DNA from: Chrysochromulina tobinii | Lineage: Eukaryota > Haptophyta > Prymnesiales > Chrysochromulinaceae | Direction of reading: 5' to 3' | NCBI GenBank assembly: GCA_001275005.1 | Contig: JWZX01003170.1 | Coordinates: forward strand, 1-18,781 | Length of the DNA stretch: 18,781 nucleotides | Part shown: one piece after another, positions 15,027 to 18,781 of the stretch | How positions within the stretch are numbered: position 1 is the stretch's first letter | How the letters are laid out: every line of letters starts with the position of its first letter | Notes under the pieces: model-generated | Databases searched by the model: none | Seen by the model: only the letters and a program-made list of their open reading frames with translations | Told to the model about the DNA's origin: nothing | Made by a program: the position numbers and the translations under genes

Positions 15027-15582
15027 GGCGCTCGCTGCGCACAAGTTGAGGTCATGAGAGGCACGTCAGCGCTAATGGTTGCATGCCAAAAGCATCAGGC
15101 CGGAGCGTGCGCGGCAAGGGCCTATAGTACTACCCGCGCTTTTCGGTCCGTGGCGCGAGGCATGTGCACGGGAGGTTGCTCCTGCGTGCCGCAGCACGGG
15201 GACGGGTTCGGCATCGTGCCGATGTGGCGGGCGGCGGGCGGCGCAGTGTCACCTGATAATCCCACGTGCTTGGGAGCACGGCGGGCGGGCTCGCGGGCGA
15301 CGCAAGAAGCCCAAGCGGGGGAATCGTCACGTTCACACCTCCATGTAGTAGTGCATCGCTTCTTTCTCAAACAGCTCTCAAACTCGCGATGTGTAACGCA
15401 TACCGCCTCACGGTTCAGACTTCTCACTGCAGTCAAATTCAAACACGCGGTGATCAAATCGAATTCGTGGACGGCTCCGCGCTCCTCGGCCCGGTGGATG
15501 CACACAAGCACCGCTTTGTTATTTTTTGCTCATCCAAAGTTTCGTCGCGGGGAAACCCATAAAAAGTTTCGTCATCACGTAA
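15027..15582. promoter_or_regulatory. divergent promoter region between the NDK-like/TPR gene and the N-myristoyltransferase-like gene
   Basis: This 556-bp gap lies between two divergent start codons. Near 15035 the minus strand reads TCATGACCTCAACTTGTGCG then CAG, an acceptor-like sequence with a fragment resembling the intron repeats, so a further intron may precede exon 1. I looked for the missing first NDK-like half upstream and did not find it. AT-rich sequence lies near 15513-15570 before the + strand start. Confidence 0.5.
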
Positions 15583-16899
15583 ATGCTCTTCTTGACCCTG
15601 TCGGCCGTCCTCTCGACGTCGGCATCGCGGGCCGAGTTCGAGTTCTGGTCAGCATCCCGCATCGCGCGCGAGCTTCCGCCTCTCATCGAGGCGGCCTATG
15701 TGGCCACCGACGACGACGAACTTCGCCTCGACCCACCGCCGGGGATGCTGCGATGGATGCTCAGCCCTCCGGGCATGCGCGACGAGCTACAGGTGGGCAT
15801 TGGCGTGCGCGGCGAGGCGCAGCTGATTGGATTCGTGGCGGCGGTTCCAAGTGCTCTGCGCTTGCGCGGCGAGCGCCATCAGGCAGCGGTCGAGGTGAGC
15901 CTGCTGTGCTTGCGGCGCCAGTGGCGGGGCCAGGGGCTCACGCGGGTGCTGCTCGAGGAGCTACGACGCCGGTGCGATGCTGCGGGCGTGCAGCTGGCCG
16001 TGTACACGGCGTCGCGACCGCGGCGCGTGCGCCCGCTGCTGCGCGCCGCTTGCTTCCACCGGCCGCTGCTTGCGAAGGCTCTCCTCGAGTCAGCTTTCCT
16101 ACGAGCTGAGGCGACCGACAACGCTGCTGACCCGAATGAGTCGGCGGCGGCCAAGGAGCAAACGAGGATCACCGCGGCGGATGTGCGTAAGGATCTTTAC
16201 GAGGCTGCGCGGCTTCCCCAGCCGCTGCGGCGCACGCCATCGTCACCGCGGTTGCGCCGCATGCGTGCCGACGATGCGTTGGAGTGCCTCGCTCTCTCCG
16301 ACGAGCATGCGCGCGCTTTCGCTTTGGCGCATAGCTTCTCGATGGCGCAGTTCCGGCACCGCTTCCTCGGCTGTGGCGCAATCTCGCTCGTGCTGCGCGG
16401 CCGCCCTAGACACTCTCGCCATCGGTGCCTCTTTTGGAGACGACGAAGCCATTTGGAAGGTAGCGGCGGTGGCCATGGGAGCGGCGGCGGCGACGCTGGC
16501 AGCGGCGGCGCTGACGGCGGCGGCGGCACTGGTGCAGGCGGCGGTGGACCGCTGCTCGGGTTCATCAGCTTCACGCTGCTGCCGCTGCGGTCGGCCTGGG
16601 GCAAGCGCCTCGTCCAGGCGCAGCTGCTCGGCCTCGCTCTCACGCCAGGCGCGCCTACGGAGGAGACACTCGAGCGCCTCGTTGACGGAGCTCTCCGGAC
16701 GGCGCGTAGGGAGGGGGCGGCCGTGTTCAACGCGCTGGCCGTCGGCGACCTCTCGCCCGCGCGGCTGGCGGCGCTCGGCTTCGTCCAAGGGGACGGCGAG
16801 ACCTTCGTGCATGTGGAGCACTCTAGCGCCGTCGATGCTGCCGACGAGCCGCAGACCATCGATCCCTCCGCGGTCAGCTGGACGCCCATGCTATCGTGA
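15583..16899 (+). CDS. divergent glycylpeptide N-tetradecanoyltransferase (N-myristoyltransferase) homologue
   Basis: The 438-residue protein follows the N-myristoyltransferase order across both GNAT-fold halves: EFEFWSASR (18-26, like the early F-W block), AAYVATDDDELRLD (37-50), MLRWMLSPPG (55-64), LIGFVAAVP (81-89), VEVSLLCLRRQWRGQGLTRV (103-122), AVYTA (139-143), AARLPQPLR, LLGFISFTLLPL, AAVFNALAV and LGFVQGDGETFVHVEH. The family transfers myristate from CoA to N-terminal glycines. Two oddities stand out: the CoA-loop region reads QWRGQG, a QxxGxG as in acetyltransferases, and residues 1-17 resemble a signal peptide. A Gly-rich stretch (about 293-322) interrupts the second half. It is bounded by GT at 16460 and AG at 16537 (78 nt, frame-preserving), so it may be an insert or an intron. 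It ends TPMLS, beyond the usual C-terminus. Confidence 0.84.
   Translation: MLFLTLSAVLSTSASRAEFEFWSASRIARELPPLIEAAYVATDDDELRLDPPPGMLRWMLSPPGMRDELQVGIGVRGEAQLIGFVAAVPSALRLRGERHQAAVEVSLLCLRRQWRGQGLTRVLLEELRRRCDAAGVQLAVYTASRPRRVRPLLRAACFHRPLLAKALLESAFLRAEATDNAADPNESAAAKEQTRITAADVRKDLYEAARLPQPLRRTPSSPRLRRMRADDALECLALSDEHARAFALAHSFSMAQFRHRFLGCGAISLVLRGRPRHSRHRCLFWRRRSHLEGSGGGHGSGGGDAGSGGADGGGGTGAGGGGPLLGFISFTLLPLRSAWGKRLVQAQLLGLALTPGAPTEETLERLVDGALRTARREGAAVFNALAVGDLSPARLAALGFVQGDGETFVHVEHSSAVDAADEPQTIDPSAVSWTPMLS
16460..16551 (+). repeat. GGC-rich low-complexity tract in the N-myristoyltransferase homologue
   Basis: The sequence is dominated by GGC/GGT/AGC triplets and would encode a Gly-rich run with scattered Ser, Ala, Asp and His. 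Triplet slippage or a 78-nt intron (16460-16537) are both compatible with the frame. Confidence 0.75.
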
Positions 16900-17141
16900 G
16901 CGCTGGAGTACCTAGGTCCCACAGGAGGCCAACTACGGACGATTACACTGTGGAGACGAGAGCGAGGCCAACACCGGCAGTGGGCAGTCACGTCCTGGGT
17001 AGAAACCACGCCGCGCTCGATCGCGGCAGTTATGTTTCACTGCTCGGAGTTTCACGTACCACTAACCTGTAAACAACCGTGTAACCTATTGGGGTGCGCT
17101 GAGCTGGCCGCTGCCCCTGCACCCTCCGTGCACGGGCGAGC

Positions 17142-18581
17142 TCAATTGGGCAGCGCCACGCCCTCGCGCTTCGCCCTCGCAAACTGCTCGAGAACGGCCT
17201 CGCGCCCTTGGCTCCACTGCAGGGTGCAGTTCGTCGACCACAACGCGTACTGTCGCAAGCGGCGGCGCCGAAGTTCGAAGCCACGCCGCAATCCCCCTGC
17301 CTGCTGCCTCGCCGAGCTACGCCACGTGACCGTTGCTTCATTCCGGCCGCGGTATTGCGTGGGAAAGTCATGCCCTTGGCTTCGACCGCTTAGTTTGAGC
17401 TGTGCGTTGAGGGAGGCCGCACGCCGGGCCCATGCGCGCTCGACGGAATGGCCTGAGGGCATCTCGTAACGCCCCTGCAGCTCACCCACATAGACGAGGC
17501 GCGGCGGAAGCGACCTCGCCGGTGGGAGTTCGGGACGAGATTGCAGCTCATGGTGAGATGGATATCTCGCTGGCGGGAGAGTCGTGCGAGATGTCGAGTG
17601 CGTCTCGTCGCCGCTGTCGAGGGCGGCAGCGTGCTGGCCGCCGAGCGCGTCCACTCGAGCTTCGATCAGAGGTTGTGGAACGAATGCGTGCTGGCCCGCG
17701 AGGTGCGCCCAAGACGCATTCCAGGATGCTCGTGCGTTCTTCTTTAGTGGATGAAGCACGGCGACCTGGCCGCGTAAACAGCGACTGGCGGCGCGCTGGT
17801 CACACCCGCGTGTGCCGTCTTGGTGGCGCGACGTTGCATCTGCCACCCGTACGCTGCCCACGCACTCGCCCACTGCATGCCCTTGTGAGCCGTCTGTGGT
17901 GACGCACATCGCATTGAGAGAGGCACTATGCGCGCTCACTTGCGAGAAATATCGATCTGCGTATGCACAGCTCGCAATTGCGGCCGCGAACGGTCGACGT
18001 CGCACATCGAGCGCCCCGAGTGCAAACGGCGCCATCCGGCCCGTGTGCGCACAGCCGAGCTGGCAGCACTTCTTGTCGGCCTCGCCCTGGCACCAGGCGG
18101 GACGACACATAGCTGGCCCTTGCCACATCGCGCCACCATAGCAGCCGGCGCAGTCCGACATGGAGGATGCGAAGCCGAAAAGGCACGAGCCCTGCCAGTG
18201 CATCTGGCCGTACCACTCGGTGCTCGGCGATACGGCAGCGAGGTCGGCCAAGATGACCGTCGGCCAAATCATCGCATCGTCCTCTGTTTTGCCGACCCAT
18301 GGGACCTCGGGAAAGGCCTTGAGTGCCTCCTTGAACCAAATGTGTGTCTTCTCAGGAGTATGCCACATGCGACAATCGTGCGTTCGCACGAATGTCAGAT
18401 CGCGATGCCGCTGGCCCTCGGCGTGTACGTCGTCGCTCAAGCAGCTCGCGCTGAGGCCACCTATCACGAAGCGCACGATGACACGGCCGGAAACGATGGC
18501 GGCGTCCGACATCCAGGTGGCACGAGCGTGTCCACGGCGTTGGACCGACCTGGGCGCACTTAAGACACCGAGCGCGAGCAT
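17142..18581 (-). CDS. GT31-like glycosyltransferase (beta-1,3-galactosyltransferase type), Cys-rich middle
   Basis: The 479-residue protein opens with GVLSAPRSVQRRGHARATWM (5-24) and VRFVIGG (36-42), as in GT31 hexosyltransferases (strand, then R-R-x-x-x-R-x-T-W). DLTFVRTHDC (61-70), KTHIWFKEALKAFPEVPWVG (78-97) and KTEDD (98-102) follow; the last is the likely Mn-nucleotide-sugar binding site. A Cys-rich stretch (about 133-177, with CAGCYGG and KKCCQLGC) could be disulphide-bonded in the Golgi lumen. DGSQGHAVGECVG (230-242) may be the distal acidic/catalytic loop. The last 200 residues are basic and of no recognised family. The ATG at 18581 was chosen because the open frame beyond it translates the GC-rich repeat. 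No membrane anchor precedes the domain, which is unusual for a Golgi enzyme, so an upstream exon may be missing. Family assignment is moderate. Confidence 0.6.
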   Translation of the reverse strand: MLALGVLSAPRSVQRRGHARATWMSDAAIVSGRVIVRFVIGGLSASCLSDDVHAEGQRHRDLTFVRTHDCRMWHTPEKTHIWFKEALKAFPEVPWVGKTEDDAMIWPTVILADLAAVSPSTEWYGQMHWQGSCLFGFASSMSDCAGCYGGAMWQGPAMCRPAWCQGEADKKCCQLGCAHTGRMAPFALGALDVRRRPFAAAIASCAYADRYFSQVSAHSASLNAMCVTTDGSQGHAVGECVGSVRVADATSRHQDGTRGCDQRAASRCLRGQVAVLHPLKKNARASWNASWAHLAGQHAFVPQPLIEARVDALGGQHAAALDSGDETHSTSRTTLPPARYPSHHELQSRPELPPARSLPPRLVYVGELQGRYEMPSGHSVERAWARRAASLNAQLKLSGRSQGHDFPTQYRGRNEATVTWRSSARQQAGGLRRGFELRRRRLRQYALWSTNCTLQWSQGREAVLEQFARAKREGVALPN

Positions 18582-18616
18582 CGCCGGGCTCCAATCCCGG
18601 CCGGCGTTCCGTACCG

Positions 18617-18646
18617 GTAAAAAGACACCGGGGGGAGCCGGGACAC
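18617..18646 (-). repeat. dispersed GC-rich upstream element, copy 4 (most complete)
   Basis: GTAAAAAGACACC (18617-18629) runs directly into the GC-rich core (18623-18646 identical to 9275-9298). GGGACACAC-type repeats follow to about 18668. It lies about 36 bp upstream of the GT31-like ATG. Confidence 0.8.
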
Positions 18647-18781
18647 ACACGGGACACACGGGACACGCGGACGCACAAAGGCACACAGACGAGTCTCACA
18701 ACCAACCAAACCCACCAACAACACACACCCCGCACGTCAGCGCGACGACCGAAGCCGCGGCCGACTCAACAGCCGCAAGCC

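Noticed and set aside
14760-16109. 449-codon + strand frame crossing the divergent promoter
   Set aside because: It runs antisense to NDK-like exon 1 and out of frame with the myristoyltransferase homologue; its Arg/Ala-rich product has no domain.
18582-18686. Upstream continuation of the GT31-like frame
   Set aside because: It consists of the same GC-rich repeat and ACAC-type tandem sequence; the Met at 18581 directly precedes the conserved opening of the domain.

Overview
The window looks like nuclear DNA of a GC-rich, gene-dense unicellular eukaryote, most likely a flagellated alga and probably a haptophyte. The evidence is: spliceosomal GT-AG introns; a Golgi SFT2 membrane protein; a flagellar PG-rich (SHIPPO) repeat protein; a metallophosphoesterase of the type found in cyanobacteria and plastid-bearing lineages; and FkbM-like, GT25-like and GT31-like proteins of kinds expanded in haptophyte algae. 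Taxonomy is inferred from protein style only; no rRNA or tRNA gene was seen.

Layout, left to right: SFT2-like vesicle protein (+, 177-1376); GT25-like glycosyltransferase joined to an uncharacterised C-terminal domain, broken by one apparent frameshift (-, 1867-4688); SHIPPO-repeat protein with one 295-nt intron (+, 5220-6435); a two-part protein with a possible glycosyltransferase-like N-terminal half and an FkbM-like methyltransferase C-terminal half (-, 7081-9120); calcineurin-like metallophosphoesterase (-, 9850-11148); a five-exon protein with NDK-like half-domains and twelve TPR motifs (-, 11916-15026); a divergent N-myristoyltransferase (+, 15583-16899); and a GT31-like glycosyltransferase (-, 17142-18581).

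The genes are not an operon. A loose shared theme is secretory-pathway and surface glycan work (SFT2, GT25-like, GT/FkbM, GT31-like), plus flagellar or chaperone-type scaffolds (SHIPPO, NDK-like/TPR). Adjacent genes at 4689-5219 and 15027-15582 are divergent and probably share promoter regions.

The most unusual material is in the introns of the NDK-like/TPR gene. Three of the four introns consist largely of a 10-bp unit (TCATCAGAGG on the + strand), and three share a second motif, GATTGCCAC in sense. Two introns are bounded by long exact direct repeats covering the splice junctions (21 and 29 bp), with a period equal to intron length, as expected if tandem duplication of exon sequence created the intron. 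A third has its 5' splice site triplicated in a 46-bp tandem array. Separately, a GC-rich element containing AGACACCGGGGGGAGCCGGG or a variant lies upstream of four minus-strand genes, always in the same orientation.
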